Shown here piece after piece: positions 52,795 to 61,085 of a DNA stretch of 64,000 bases. The notes beneath the pieces were generated by a model. That model was not told the DNA's origin, ran no database searches, and saw nothing but the letters and a program-made list of their open reading frames with translations. Source of the DNA: Rhodococcus sp. 4CII (lineage in GTDB: Bacteria > Actinomycetota > Actinomycetes > Mycobacteriales > Mycobacteriaceae); the NCBI RefSeq assembly GCF_014256275.1, contig NZ_JACCFE010000004.1, positions 214,088 to 278,087 of the forward strand. Direction: 5' to 3'. Positions within the stretch are counted from its first letter, which is position 1; every line of letters starts with the position of its first letter. The position numbers and the translations under genes are program-made.

Positions 52795-53442
52795 TCACAC
52801 GACTTTGTATCCGAGTTTGTCGGCGACGCCGGCGAGTCGGGTGGCGAGGGCCGGGTCGGTCAGCGCTCGTGAGGTGAGGGGAGCGGTCGGCATCGCGTCC
52901 TGCGCTCGGGAGAACAGGGCTGCGCAGAGGGCCCCGGTGAAGCGGCTGTTGTAGCTGATGCCGTCGAGATGAGGGAATGCGTCGACGATGGCGCGGGCCC
53001 ACCTCTGGGTGTGGTCGTGTCCGGCGGTGGAGATGGCATAGGTTCCGCCGGCGCGGGTGGGCCAGTGGCCGGTGCTGTCGGTGGAGACGTCGAGGAGGTG
53101 CAGGGTGCGGGTGAAACGCAGGCCGGTCAAGTAGGGGATCTCGAATGCGCGGTCGATGGTCCGATCGTGTTGGAACGCTTCGCCGAGCGCGGCACCGGGG
53201 TTGGTTGCGCCGTACCAGACGCCGTGCGCGGGGTGATGTCCGCGCGGTTGCGGGTGGGGATCGAATCTCAGCACAGGCCCGAAGGTGCGGAACGCGTTCC
53301 ACGCCAGGGTGTGCACGGCGGTGGTGCGGTGCACCCGCCACCAGGTTTCGGTCGTATCGCTGTGGCGGTATTCGTTCGGCCGGATTCCGATGGCGCGCAG
53401 TTCATCGGGCGACGGAGGTGGGGGGAGAGGGAGGATGGACAT
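52795..53442 (-). CDS. RES-domain toxin (NAD-consuming)
   Basis: The 215-residue protein has the RES fold: WWRVHRTTAVHTLAWNAFRT and PAHGVWYGATNPGAALGEAF, with the conserved Arg, Tyr and Glu expected at the active site, then LLDVSTDSTGHWPTRAGGTY and YNSRFTGALCAALF, where the S-R-F segment near the end is also typical. RES toxins cleave NAD+ (phosphorolysis or hydrolysis) and arrest growth. It lies three bases after its antitoxin gene and is co-transcribed with it. Confidence 0.85.
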   Translation of the reverse strand: MSILPLPPPPSPDELRAIGIRPNEYRHSDTTETWWRVHRTTAVHTLAWNAFRTFGPVLRFDPHPQPRGHHPAHGVWYGATNPGAALGEAFQHDRTIDRAFEIPYLTGLRFTRTLHLLDVSTDSTGHWPTRAGGTYAISTAGHDHTQRWARAIVDAFPHLDGISYNSRFTGALCAALFSRAQDAMPTAPLTSRALTDPALATRLAGVADKLGYKVV

Positions 53443-53445
53443 CCG

Positions 53446-54066
53446 TCAGGCGCTCGCCCATCTCTGTTGCTCCACGACGCAAGAGGCGGTCGCGATGTCG
53501 CCGCCCGAACGTAGCCAATGCAGTATGGATGCGGGCTTGCCCTCGTCGTCGCGGAGTTGGTCTTGCGGAGTGGTCAGGAGCCCTTCGACGGCCAGGGGGT
53601 GCAGCCCGGTGGGCAGGGCGGACAGGATCTTGTCCAGGCCGCGTACCAGGCCGGGTCGGGGTCCCTCGGGTTCGAACTGTAGTGCCGGGAAGAGCCATTT
53701 CCCCTGGTCCTTGAGCGCCCATAGCGTGCGGTCGGCTACGCGCTGCCGGATCCGCGACGGATCGACCTCGAGGAGGGCGCTGACCTCGGCCGATGTGCGT
53801 GCGGTGCTCAGCAGGCGGGTGTAGGCGGCGACGTTGTCGAGCATCTTTCGCCGGTAGGCGTCCTGGTCTTCGCCGAAGTCGGCGGCGTCGTACATCGCGG
53901 CCTCGGCAGCGGGAAGGGCCACCGAGGCTTGGTGGATGGTGGGGAGCGCGTCGAGGGCGCGTTCGATGTCGAGTCGGGCCATCTTGATGCCGAACTTCTC
54001 GCTGAGTAGTTGCTCGAGCGGCTGGGTGCCGCCACCGGTGTCTCGCGTCTCGATGTCCGCCGCCAT
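53446..54066 (-). CDS. Antitoxin partner of the RES toxin
   Basis: The 206-residue protein begins at the ATG at 54066 with GAGAGGAG upstream; a TTG three codons earlier is an alternative. A helical N-terminal part is followed by a DNA-binding-like helix-turn-helix, TSAEVSALLEVDPSRIRQRV, and a C-terminal region with LHPLAVEGLLTTPQDQLRD and ASILHWLRSGGD, resembling the toxin-binding end of Xre/MbcA/ParS antitoxins. It is longer than most MbcA antitoxins. It should neutralise the RES enzyme and repress the shared promoter. Confidence 0.78.
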   Translation of the reverse strand: MAADIETRDTGGGTQPLEQLLSEKFGIKMARLDIERALDALPTIHQASVALPAAEAAMYDAADFGEDQDAYRRKMLDNVAAYTRLLSTARTSAEVSALLEVDPSRIRQRVADRTLWALKDQGKWLFPALQFEPEGPRPGLVRGLDKILSALPTGLHPLAVEGLLTTPQDQLRDDEGKPASILHWLRSGGDIATASCVVEQQRWASA

Positions 54067-54085
54067 GATCACCAACTCCTCTCGT

Positions 54086-54108
54086 TACCTAACAGTGTAG
54101 CCGTGCGT
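54086..54108 (-). promoter_or_regulatory. Candidate operator/promoter of the toxin-antitoxin operon
   Basis: On the minus strand CTAAC and GTTAG form an inverted repeat around a TACACT hexamer that could be the -10 box, 20-40 bases before the antitoxin start. Overlap of an operator with the -10 region is usual for autoregulated toxin-antitoxin operons. The assignment rests on the short repeat only. Confidence 0.4.
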
Positions 54109-54279
54109 TAGAATCGGTGCACCCGGCCGGGCCAGGACGACGTGAACCACTGGATCTTCTCGCCCGCTGCATGGAGGGAAGCTCACCGGTGTCGGCCCGG
54201 CCTTCTCGCACCCGTGAGTTGAGGGTGGACCGCTGTGCCGGCGGAGCCCCTAAGGTCCGTCGCGATGTCGGTGAGTCGC

Positions 54280-54669
54280 TCACGTGAGGGACATGTCGTT
54301 ACTGCTGGTCGAAGGGAGTATTGACCGCAGTAGTTCAGAGGTCCGCAGCCCCCGCAGCGCGGTCCGCAGACGTGTACAGGGGTCGGCGAGCACCTTCTCG
54401 GCGCCGGTGAGGGGGAGCGGGGGCAGGTCGGTGCGGATGCGGAGGAAGTACAGCACCGCTCCGCCCGACCGCGAGATCCCGATGGGGTCGGAGACCACGA
54501 CAACCGGCGGGTGAATCCACTCGTCGTCGGCGGAGACGAAGACGAAGACGTCGCCCCGGACCAGGAAGGTGCGATCTCGGGCCGCTTTGACAAGCTCGAC
54601 GTCTCGGTCGTGAGCACCGTCGAGAAGGTCCTCCCTAGCTGAGCCTGCGTCTCTGACGGCGTCCTGCAC
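54280..54669 (-). CDS. Hypothetical protein
   Basis: The 129-residue frame with a GTG start has beta-rich FLVRGDVFVFVSADDEWIHP and PPVVVVSDPIGISRSGGAVL, then a helical tail with LRTALRGLRTSELLRSILPS. It looks like a real soluble protein; I do not recognise the family. Confidence 0.5.
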   Translation of the reverse strand: MQDAVRDAGSAREDLLDGAHDRDVELVKAARDRTFLVRGDVFVFVSADDEWIHPPVVVVSDPIGISRSGGAVLYFLRIRTDLPPLPLTGAEKVLADPCTRLRTALRGLRTSELLRSILPSTSSNDMSLT

Positions 54670-54839
54670 CCTACCTTCTGGGCGGGGGCAGTATGTGTGT
54701 GATGTGGCTGTGACCTGGTGTTCTGTTTTGTTGTGTGGGTGTGATGTGGGGGTGGGGTGTGGGTGCCGGCGATCTGTTGAGGGTTGGGCCTGGCGCCGGG
54801 GTGCGGGGAGGGTTTGGGTGTCGGTTTCGCCCGCTTTGA

Positions 54840-54915
54840 GGTGTTTTGAAAGATGTTGATCACCAACATATTTGGGTAATTAGTTGATAAGAAAGTAATT
54901 TTCATAATTAGTGCA
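54840..54915. other. AT-rich island with inverted repeat
   Basis: The ~75 bases are roughly two-thirds A+T in a two-thirds G+C context, with ATGTTG-ATCAC-CAACAT at 54851-54867 and the run AAAGTAATTTTCATAATTAG. It precedes a divergent pair of genes. It could be a promoter, a nucleoid-protein site or part of a replication or partition region. Confidence 0.5.
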
Positions 54916-55000
54916 CAATCTGACGATGGGTGCCGGAGGCGAGTCTGCTGGGAGACCGGTGCCGTCGGGTGCCGTGGCGTGCGATTGGTGGTGTGGGGTC

Positions 55001-55424
55001 GGTGAAATGTTGTGCGTCGCGGCGGGAGGGTGAGTGGGTCGTGCTGGTGTCGGCGGGGGTGGGCTGTGTGGTGTTGGGTGGTGTGTCCGGTGTCGCGTTC
55101 CTGGTCGGGGTCGGTGCCATGACCGTGCCGGCGATGATCGTGGTCGCGGTGACCACTGCCGGATTCCTCACGGCGGGTGTGGTTTTGGTTGCTCGTGCGT
55201 ACTCTCATCGACCGGAACGGCCGCCGGTGGATCGGCGTCGTTTCCGGCGTTCCCGCCGATCGGACGACGTAGACGCGGCGTGCGGGGCGCCGTCCCCGGT
55301 GAGCGTGGTCTTCGGGCCGCGGGTGCCGCGCGATGTCGGTATCGTCAGTGCCTGTGGGCAGCGAGGGGCAGCGGCGAGCCGATCGGGCGCTGGTCGCCGC
55401 CTACCACGAGGTCCGGCTGGGTGA
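55001..55424 (+). CDS. Small membrane protein
   Basis: From a GTG at 55001 (VKCCASRREGEWVVLVSAGV) two hydrophobic segments follow: VLVSAGVGCVVLGGVSGVAF and ALIVVAVTTAGF-like MIVVAVTTAGFLTAGVVLVA, with a short loop between, then an Arg-rich cytoplasmic tail. It looks like a two-helix membrane protein. The last ~30 codons overlap the next gene in another frame, so the true stop may differ. Function unknown. Confidence 0.45.
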
Positions 55425-55677
55425 GCTGATCGACTGTGTCGCAGCCGAGGTCGACCGTTTCCGGGCCGGTGAGGTGGACGCGTACACCATCGATGAGGCC
55501 CTGCACCACTATCACCTCGCGGCGAAGGAGCTGTGGACGTTCTGCCGGTCCGGGTCCGCCGCCCAGGTCGAGTTCACCGCACGTGCGTTGGAAAAGGCTC
55601 GGCCGACGGCGAGACGGTTCCTGTCCGCTGCGCTCCGCCTCGACGACGCGAGCGTCGGTGCGATCCTGGGACGGTGA
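55333..55677 (+). CDS. Conserved hypothetical helical protein
   Basis: The ~110-residue protein reads ADRALVAAYHEVRLGELIDC, DRFRAGEVDAYTIDEALHHY and AAKELWTFC. The pattern of a charged first helix followed by H-Y-x-x-A-A-K-E-L-W-x-F-C occurs in small actinobacterial proteins of unknown function. Start codons at 55333 (ATG) or 55345 (GTG) are possible. Confidence 0.6.
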   Translation: MSVSSVPVGSEGQRRADRALVAAYHEVRLGELIDCVAAEVDRFRAGEVDAYTIDEALHHYHLAAKELWTFCRSGSAAQVEFTARALEKARPTARRFLSAALRLDDASVGAILGR

Positions 55678-55849
55678 CGGCCTGCCGCCGTAGTGTGGTC
55701 AGCGCCGCTCGCTCCCAGATCTCGGGCGGTCTCGACCCCGCCGGCCGGTACACATTGCGACTCGCGATTGGCCGGCGGGGCGGGGACGAGCAGGCCACGG
55801 TTGTGGCCGCTGTCCAGCACGTGGTGTGATCCGCAGCAGGCCGCAGCTC

Positions 55850-56475
55850 GTGGGAGGGTCAGGGTCGCTGGTTGCAGGGTGTGGGAGTCGGTGCTGCGTG
55901 CGCGGAGCCAGGTCTCGATCGTGGGGTCGATCCATCTGAGGATGACGAGGAGTTCGTCGTGGAGGGCGGCGATGTCTTTTGCCGGTGTCTCCGATCGCGG
56001 GTCCGTGGATGGGTTCGTGGTGGGCGATGCGGTTGCGCAGGGTGTTGAGGTGGTTGTAGACGTCGCTGCGCCGGCGCGGCGTTTGGTGTGGGTAGGCGTG
56101 CCGCAGGCTCGGTGTCCAGAGTGTTGCCTCGTATGACCTCGAATGGAGGAAGCGCCAGAACCCGAACATCAGCTCGGCGACGACGCGGCCTTCGGTTTCG
56201 TGCCGCTGTCCTCGTGTTGCTCTGGTGCGGGCTTTGGTGACGTCTTCCGCTGACCGCGTGGACAGTGCGGGGTGCCGGTACCAGGGGACGGTCGAGTTCT
56301 GCCTGGCAGCCCACCGTCGGAGCTGGTGGTGGCAGGCGTTGCGCAGGATGACTTCGAAGTAGCTGAAGTCCGCGAAGAGTGCGGCGCTGACCTGGGTGTT
56401 CCACTCGTACAGGTCGAGAGCGCGATCGATGTTTCCGCCCGCAGCGCGCAGGTAGGGAGCCAGCCTTTCGCTGGT
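55850..56475 (-). pseudogene. Abi-like (Abi_2) abortive-infection protein, frameshifted
   Basis: The protein reads TSERLAPYLRAAGGNIDRAL, LYEWNTQVSAALFADFSYFE and VILRNACHHQLRRWA, then VAELMFGFWRFL and NTLRNRIAHHEPIHGPA. The RNRIAHHEPIH motif is the hallmark of the Abi_2 family. Just after it a one-base shift is needed to continue with DIAALHDELLVILRWIDPTI. Its start overlaps the end of the sigma-factor gene and has no good ATG or GTG. Family members are linked to phage exclusion, though most are untested. Confidence 0.7.
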
Positions 56476-57276
56476 CAGCCCGATTGCTCGCGGAGCGCGG
56501 TGAGGATGCGGGTGAGGATGCGGGAGACCTGCATCTGGGAGACGCCGACTCGGTGGGCGATCTCCGTTTGTGTCAGGGAGCCGAAGAACCGCAGCAGCAG
56601 CACCCGCCGATCGAGCGGCGAGAGCTTCTCCCGCGCGTCGTGTACGGCGGCATGGCTTTCGACGTGGGCCAGTTCGGGATCGTCCGTACAGAGCGTGTCG
56701 GTCAGCGGGAGGTAGTCGGGGTCGTCGAGGGTGCGGTCCATCGACAGGGTCCTGGTATGCGTTCGCCGCGAGCAGTCCGTCGGAGCCCTCGCGGATGTCG
56801 AGGCACAGTTCGGCGCGATCTCGCTTGCGGACGGGGACCGTCCCAGTTCCTGGGAGAGCGTGTTGACCGTCGTGGTGATCAGTGCGTGCAGTTCCTGGAG
56901 GTGGCGCGGCACGCGCATCGACCAGCCGGTGTCGCGGAAATGGCGGCGGACCTCGCCCATGATGGTCGGTACCGCGTATGCGGCGAGCGAAATCGTCGCC
57001 GCGGCCGGGGTCGAACCGGTCGACGGCCTTGACCAGACCCAGTCGGGCGACCTGCACCAGGGCTTCGTGCGACTCGCCGCGGCCCCCGAATCGGAGGGCG
57101 ATGTCGTCGGCGAGGGAAGGCGCCGGGTAATCACCTCCCCGCGGCCTGCCGCCTCGGCCGACCCGGCGACCGACTCGGCGAGGCAGTGCAGCCGTCCCAG
57201 GGCTGCCGCGACCCCCCGGTAGTCGTCTCGCCCGGCGCGTGGCAGGGTCAGGGGTCCGGTCTGGTTGCGCGGGCAT
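56475..57276 (-). pseudogene. SigF/SigB-type RNA polymerase sigma factor, frameshifted
   Basis: Starting MPAQPDRTPDP at 57276, region 2 appears as SLADDIALRFGGRGESHEAL and VARLGLVKAVDRFDPGRGDD. It then changes frame to MGEVRRHFRDTGWSMRVPRH and LQELHALITTTVNTLSQELG, another frame for LCLDIREGSDGLLAANAYQ, and back for LSPLDRRVLLLRFFGSLTQT and VGVSQMQVSRILTRILTALR (region 4). At least three shifts are required. It follows an anti-sigma-type gene, the usual arrangement for stress sigma factors in actinobacteria. Confidence 0.75.
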
Positions 57277-57717
57277 CGTCGTGTTGTGCGGGCATCGGCG
57301 GTGTTACCTGGGCCCCGGTGTTTGACGAACTCGATCGTCACGTCCCGGCCGGTTTCCTGCGCGTGGCAGGGCCGGGGAGAAACGGACCGGGCGTCGGTGA
57401 GCGTTTCGAGGACGTGCCAGCCGAAGCCGCGCTGGTTCGGCACACCGCCGCAGCTGACGCACCCGTCGATCGAGATCAGGAGCCCGGATTCGATGGCAGC
57501 TCGGCGCCGGCCGGTGCGGCGGCGATCACTTCCGAGCACACCTGGTCCACGGCGAGCGTGATGTCGGCGACCTCGTCGAGGGTAAATCGTTCAGAACGGC
57601 GAGGGTTCTCGTCACCGCCCGCACCACCGGCAGTTGAGCGAACTCGGCCGCGACACGAAGTGCCGTCGGCGCGGCCTCTGTGGTCGTGCGCTGCCGGATC
57701 TGGTCGAATTCGGCCAT
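57277..57717 (-). pseudogene. RsbW-type anti-sigma factor (HATPase), frameshifted
   Basis: From the ATG at 57717 the frame reads MAEFDQIRQRTTTEAAPTAL and AVTRTLAVLNDLP. A shift then gives DEVADITLAVDQVCSEVIAA (the N-box region), and another gives GFGWHVLETLTDARSV and RDVTIEFVKHRGP (the G2 region and end). Intact, it would be a serine-kinase anti-sigma factor for the downstream sigma gene. Confidence 0.65.
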
Positions 57718-58337
57718 GGGCACTTCACCTCGGTGGGTCCCGGGTTTTCCGGATATCGGCAGCGTACCCGGGGCGGCGGAACGCAACCGCGGTAGAAGGA
57801 GGCCGCGGACGTTGTGGCGTCCGATCAGGTCCCGGCCTCGGTGTTGCGGGCGGGCGGGTAGCGCAGGAAGAACCGGGTGACCATCGGGGCGGCTGGAACG
57901 GTACCGGCCATACGGCTGCGACTCGGTGTGGCGGGTGCTGACCGACTCTCGCCGCTACATGTGGGCGTCCTGGTGCGATTCCCGGCGTGACCTGCACGGT
58001 CCGACGATGGGGCCACCGGAGACCCGATGCCTCGAGAATTGCTGCGGCGACGAGCTCCTGCGGTGGGAGGTTCACGCCCGAGGTGCCGGAAAATCCATCC
58101 TGATCTTCACCCACGCCTGCCCCAGTCGTGAGCGTGGAATCACCCGGCTGGGGTTGTGGCTCACCGAAATCGACATGCTGACCGACATTCTGGCGGGCCG
58201 CGGCGTTACCGACTGCCACCCAGATGGATCATCGCCACCGGCCCCCTTGCCGAGGAGAAGGAACGGACACGTCGAATAGGTACTTGGTATCCGGAGCCGG
58301 TCACAAACTGGTGGGCCGCTCCCTCGAGGTGAGCGCG
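57718..58337. other. Gene-free stretch
   Basis: Frames on both strands are low in protein character. The promoter of the anti-sigma/sigma operon should lie at its left edge. Confidence 0.4.
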
Positions 58338-58418
58338 ATGATCAATCCGTACTATCCGCTGGTGGTAGTGCTGTATATCATTTTGGCGGTTTGGCAGGGC
58401 AATCTGGGAATCTGGTGA
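58338..58418 (+). CDS. 26-residue single-span membrane peptide
   Basis: The ORF starts at ATG 58338 after CGAGGTGAGCGCG and encodes MINPYYPLVVVLYIILAVWQ plus GNLGIW. It is one membrane helix with no loop, flanked by aromatic residues. It is too short to assign, but the ribosome-binding site and uniform hydrophobicity favour a real peptide. Confidence 0.4.
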   Translation: MINPYYPLVVVLYIILAVWQGNLGIW

Positions 58419-58599
58419 TCCGCCAGTCTGCTCGCCGCGAGAGCGAACTCCGCCCGGGTGTGTGCAGCCGGGGTCTTCGGTGTCAGCCGAAGGCGCGGCG
58501 GCAGCGTTCGATCGTGCGCTGGACTCGCTGTCACGGACGTGAGACCAGACAGCGTGCATGCATCACACCTTGCTTGTGCTCAGCACTCATCGCCCATCA

Positions 58600-58690
58600 T
58601 GCGTGCTTCACTCACGCGCTCAATAGCATTGCAGTGTAACAATATTCATTTCAACCCTATTGAATTCCATTGCACTGCAGCATGTATGGT
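58600..58690. other. AT-rich stretch with inverted repeat
   Basis: Around 58626-58679 GCATTGCAGTG and CATTGCACTGCAG face each other across a ~35-base AT-rich centre (ACAATATTCATTTC, CCTATTGAATTCC). The base composition departs sharply from the surroundings. It may be a promoter/operator or a replication-type site. Confidence 0.45.
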
Positions 58691-58924
58691 GACTGGCATG
58701 CGGCAGTCGACCGACCCATGATGGTTCCACCCGACCGTTTCCGCATGAAACACCACACTGGTCCTCCGCACGTTCCTGAGTACCCGACAACAACGGAGTT
58801 CCGGCGAATCTGGTGCGACACCTACCGGCAACTCACGGGCGACCTCTGGGACGCCGTAGTCGGCGCGCGGAGGGGGCGGGCATACCCGAGCACATCATCT
58901 ACGACACCATGTGAAAACACATGA
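58682..58924 (+). CDS. Hypothetical protein (doubtful)
   Basis: An 80-codon frame starting MYGDWHAAVDRPMMVPPDRF with FRRIWCDTYRQLTGDLWDAV follows the AT-rich stretch. The middle looks protein-like; the C-terminal 15 residues do not, suggesting a shift. No family recognised. Confidence 0.3.
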   Translation: MYGDWHAAVDRPMMVPPDRFRMKHHTGPPHVPEYPTTTEFRRIWCDTYRQLTGDLWDAVVGARRGRAYPSTSSTTPCENT

Positions 58925-59082
58925 ATGACGGCAGGCCAGCCCCCGTGCCGCCCCCCTTGGAATGCTGCGCACGGACTCTTCAAACGCATCACACCGAGGG
59001 CTTGGCACCCCCCAAAGCTGGCCTACCATGCCCAAACATACTGTCTGCCTGGGCTTTGTGGGAAGGGTTCACGAAAGATACT

Positions 59083-59430
59083 TCAGGCTCGGTCGGTGCC
59101 CTTGGTGCGCTGGCGACGCTCGAATCGTTCACGCTGCAGATCGAGAAGGGCGGCAGTCTCGGCATCGACACGCTGATGTCGGCGCGCGATCGTGACGCGG
59201 ACCCGAGCGCTACGGCGGCGCATGTCGTCTGCTCGTGCGGCCGCGTACTCGTCACCGAGCAGGATGGCGGCGGCGTGATCGCAGGTGATGAGTAACTGCT
59301 CGTAGGCGAGGCGCGTCGGTGCGCGCTCGTCCAGCATGGCTATCCCGACGTCCTCGACCAACTGCAACGGAATGCGAGCCAGCCGGTAATTGAGCCGCAG
59401 GAGGGCCATCGAGAGGGAGCCTATTGTCAC
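59083..59430 (-). CDS. Conserved small helical protein of unknown function
   Basis: From a GTG at 59430 the 115 residues read TIGSLSMALLRLNYRLARIP, LQLVEDVGIAMLDERAPTRL and AYEQLLITCDHAAAILLGDE, then a long Arg-rich helix. The pattern of a basic amphipathic start and a charged coiled coil resembles small proteins frequently found in rhodococci and mycobacteria, sometimes mislabelled as initiation-factor-like. It may associate with membranes or gas-vesicle-like surfaces; this is not testable here. Confidence 0.6.
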   Translation of the reverse strand: MTIGSLSMALLRLNYRLARIPLQLVEDVGIAMLDERAPTRLAYEQLLITCDHAAAILLGDEYAAARADDMRRRSARVRVTIARRHQRVDAETAALLDLQRERFERRQRTKGTDRA

Positions 59431-59750
59431 CGACGGATCGTAACCCGACCGCAATGTCCTGCGGACGAACTGTGGACAAACCTGCGGATGGGCATGGACA
59501 GCGATCGACCCCCTTGGTTTGCTGCCCCTCGTTGCAGGAGGGGTCAACTTGCAGCCGGGGATCGATCATGTGACTACTCAGTCAAGAAGGCTTATGAAGG
59601 CTTATCCATCCGATCACCTCTTCTCGTGTGAATCGGCAATTCCTCACGACCCAAGTTTATCGCCGCTGGCTACGCCGGGCACCGGCAAAGCCGATCCCGG
59701 CGCAGGTGATCGGAGGCAGCCAGGCCGGGGCCGACACTTTGGGGGGACGT

Positions 59751-59840
59751 TCAGACGCCCACGTTCAGGCCGAACATGACGTGCAGCCAATGCACAAACG
59801 CTTGGAACGCCAGGTTGAAGTCGATTCCAGCGGAACCCAT
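59751..59840 (-). CDS. 29-residue peptide, third gene of the small-gene cassette (copy B only)
   Basis: ATG at 59838-59840 with GAAGAGGTGATCACA upstream starts MGSAGIDFNLAFQAFVHWLH, then VMFGLNVGV and a stop. The middle is strongly amphipathic and aromatic. A second GAAGAGGTGATCGG-ATG occurs ~220 bases downstream on the same strand but stops after five codons. It follows the 55-residue gene by 56 bases. A membrane-active peptide is one possibility. Confidence 0.45.
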   Translation of the reverse strand: MGSAGIDFNLAFQAFVHWLHVMFGLNVGV

Positions 59841-59896
59841 TGTGATCACCTCTTCGAGTGACTAATCGCAGGTCGGGGCGCTGATGTTTCACGCGG

Positions 59897-60064
59897 TCAA
59901 CCCACCAGCGGCCGATACTCGCGCAGGCTCAGCAGTTGCCGCACGTACTCCATCTCCGCCAGCTTGGTGACGTCGTCCAGCTTGGCCAACTCGGCGGGGC
60001 TGGCCGTCGCGAGGTCGAGTCGCATCAACTCTGCGACCCACTCCCGGATCTCTTGATGGATCAC
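59897..60064 (-). CDS. 55-residue protein, second gene of the duplicated cassette (copy B)
   Basis: A GTG start gives VIHQEIREWVAELMRLDLAT, SPAELAKLDDVTKLAEMEYV and LLSLREYRPLVG. It is homologous along its whole length to the gene at 38835-39002. It begins 12 bases after the 115-residue gene, with AGGTGGTGATC as ribosome-binding site. Confidence 0.65.
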   Translation of the reverse strand: MIHQEIREWVAELMRLDLATASPAELAKLDDVTKLAEMEYVRQLLSLREYRPLVG

Positions 60065-60076
60065 GCCGATCACCAC

Positions 60077-60424
60077 CTAGTCGAGATTTGACCGGATCTC
60101 GATCTCGCCGAGCCTCACGTCGACACCGGCTTTGCGGGCCTCCGCGATCCGATCGATCAGTGCATAGGCGAAGTGGTAGTAGTCGATCTGCGAGGTTGCA
60201 CTGTCGGGGTTCGCGGTGTCGGCGACGAGGAAATTGCTCAAGTTGGCGTGGGCTTGGTTCACGGCCTTGATGGCTGCAGATTCCAGTTCGACGGTCGCCG
60301 CCTTGGCGGCGCATCGCTCCGACAGTCGGGTTTCGGCCTGGAGCAGAGCGGCACGGAGGACGGGAGCGACGCGCTCTATGACACTGTCGGGTGGCGGCGG
60401 GATGTCGTCGTCGGTAGTGCTCAT
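60077..60424 (-). CDS. 115-residue protein, first gene of the duplicated cassette (copy B)
   Basis: MSTTDDDIPPPPDSVIERVA begins the protein; SQIDYYHFAYALIDRIAEAR lies near its end. It is ~80 percent identical to the product of 39071-39436. The N-terminal Pro run and following helices suggest a soluble helical protein; function unknown. AGGAGA upstream of the ATG supports the start. Confidence 0.7.
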   Translation of the reverse strand: MSTTDDDIPPPPDSVIERVAPVLRAALLQAETRLSERCAAKAATVELESAAIKAVNQAHANLSNFLVADTANPDSATSQIDYYHFAYALIDRIAEARKAGVDVRLGEIEIRSNLD

Positions 60425-60533
60425 GGTTGGTTATTCTCCTCTCCACGAGCACCCTGTCGTCACCCCTTTCACCGGAATGTCGTCAGTGAAGGGGTGACGT
60501 CAGCGTGTGATGTGGAGCGACCAGATCCCAGTG

Positions 60534-60905
60534 GTGTGGACGAAGTGACATCGGCGGGGTCGGGGCGGGGTTTGCGGATTTCTCTGGGCGTCATCGCGGG
60601 TCTGTTGCTGGGGTTTTTCTGTTATCTGCCGGCGGTGATGCTGTGGCAGCACTACGGCGATGTTCCGCGGCCGCGGGTGTATCCGCATGGGTCGTTCATC
60701 TCGTTCGGGTCGGATCCGCCGTCGGCCTCGTATTGGGTGAGCTGGGCGGGACCAGCGGTTGTGGTGGTGGCGTGCGGGTTGGTGTCGGTTCCGTGGCGGC
60801 CCGCCCGGCAGTTCGCTCTGCCGTTGGTGGGCGCGTTTCGTGCCGATGGCGGCGCTGGTGGCGTGGTTCATGATCGGAATGGGACTGTTCTTCACCCCCG
60901 ACTGA
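60534..60905 (+). pseudogene. Membrane protein, one-base frameshift near its end
   Basis: From a GTG at 60534 the frame encodes LRISLGVIAGLLLGFFCYLP (helix 1) and YWVSWAGPAVVVVACGLVSV (helix 2). A shift near 60835 is needed for the expected third helix MAALVAWFMIGMGLFFTPD, which ends at 60905. Without it the C-terminus becomes charged and unlike a membrane protein. Function unknown. Confidence 0.5.
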
Positions 60906-61085
60906 AACGTACTGCTGTTCGGGTTGTTCGAGGGCGCCGATGATGCGGTCGTGGACCGGAGGTTTCGAGGCTCTGGCCGACGGTGCTGACGCCTGGTCCG
61001 AGGGGTGTGGCCGGATTTCTGTATCCGGGTGGGTTCCATGGCCTCGGATAGGGTGCGGTGAGGACGTCGACGGTGTTGGCTGGGC

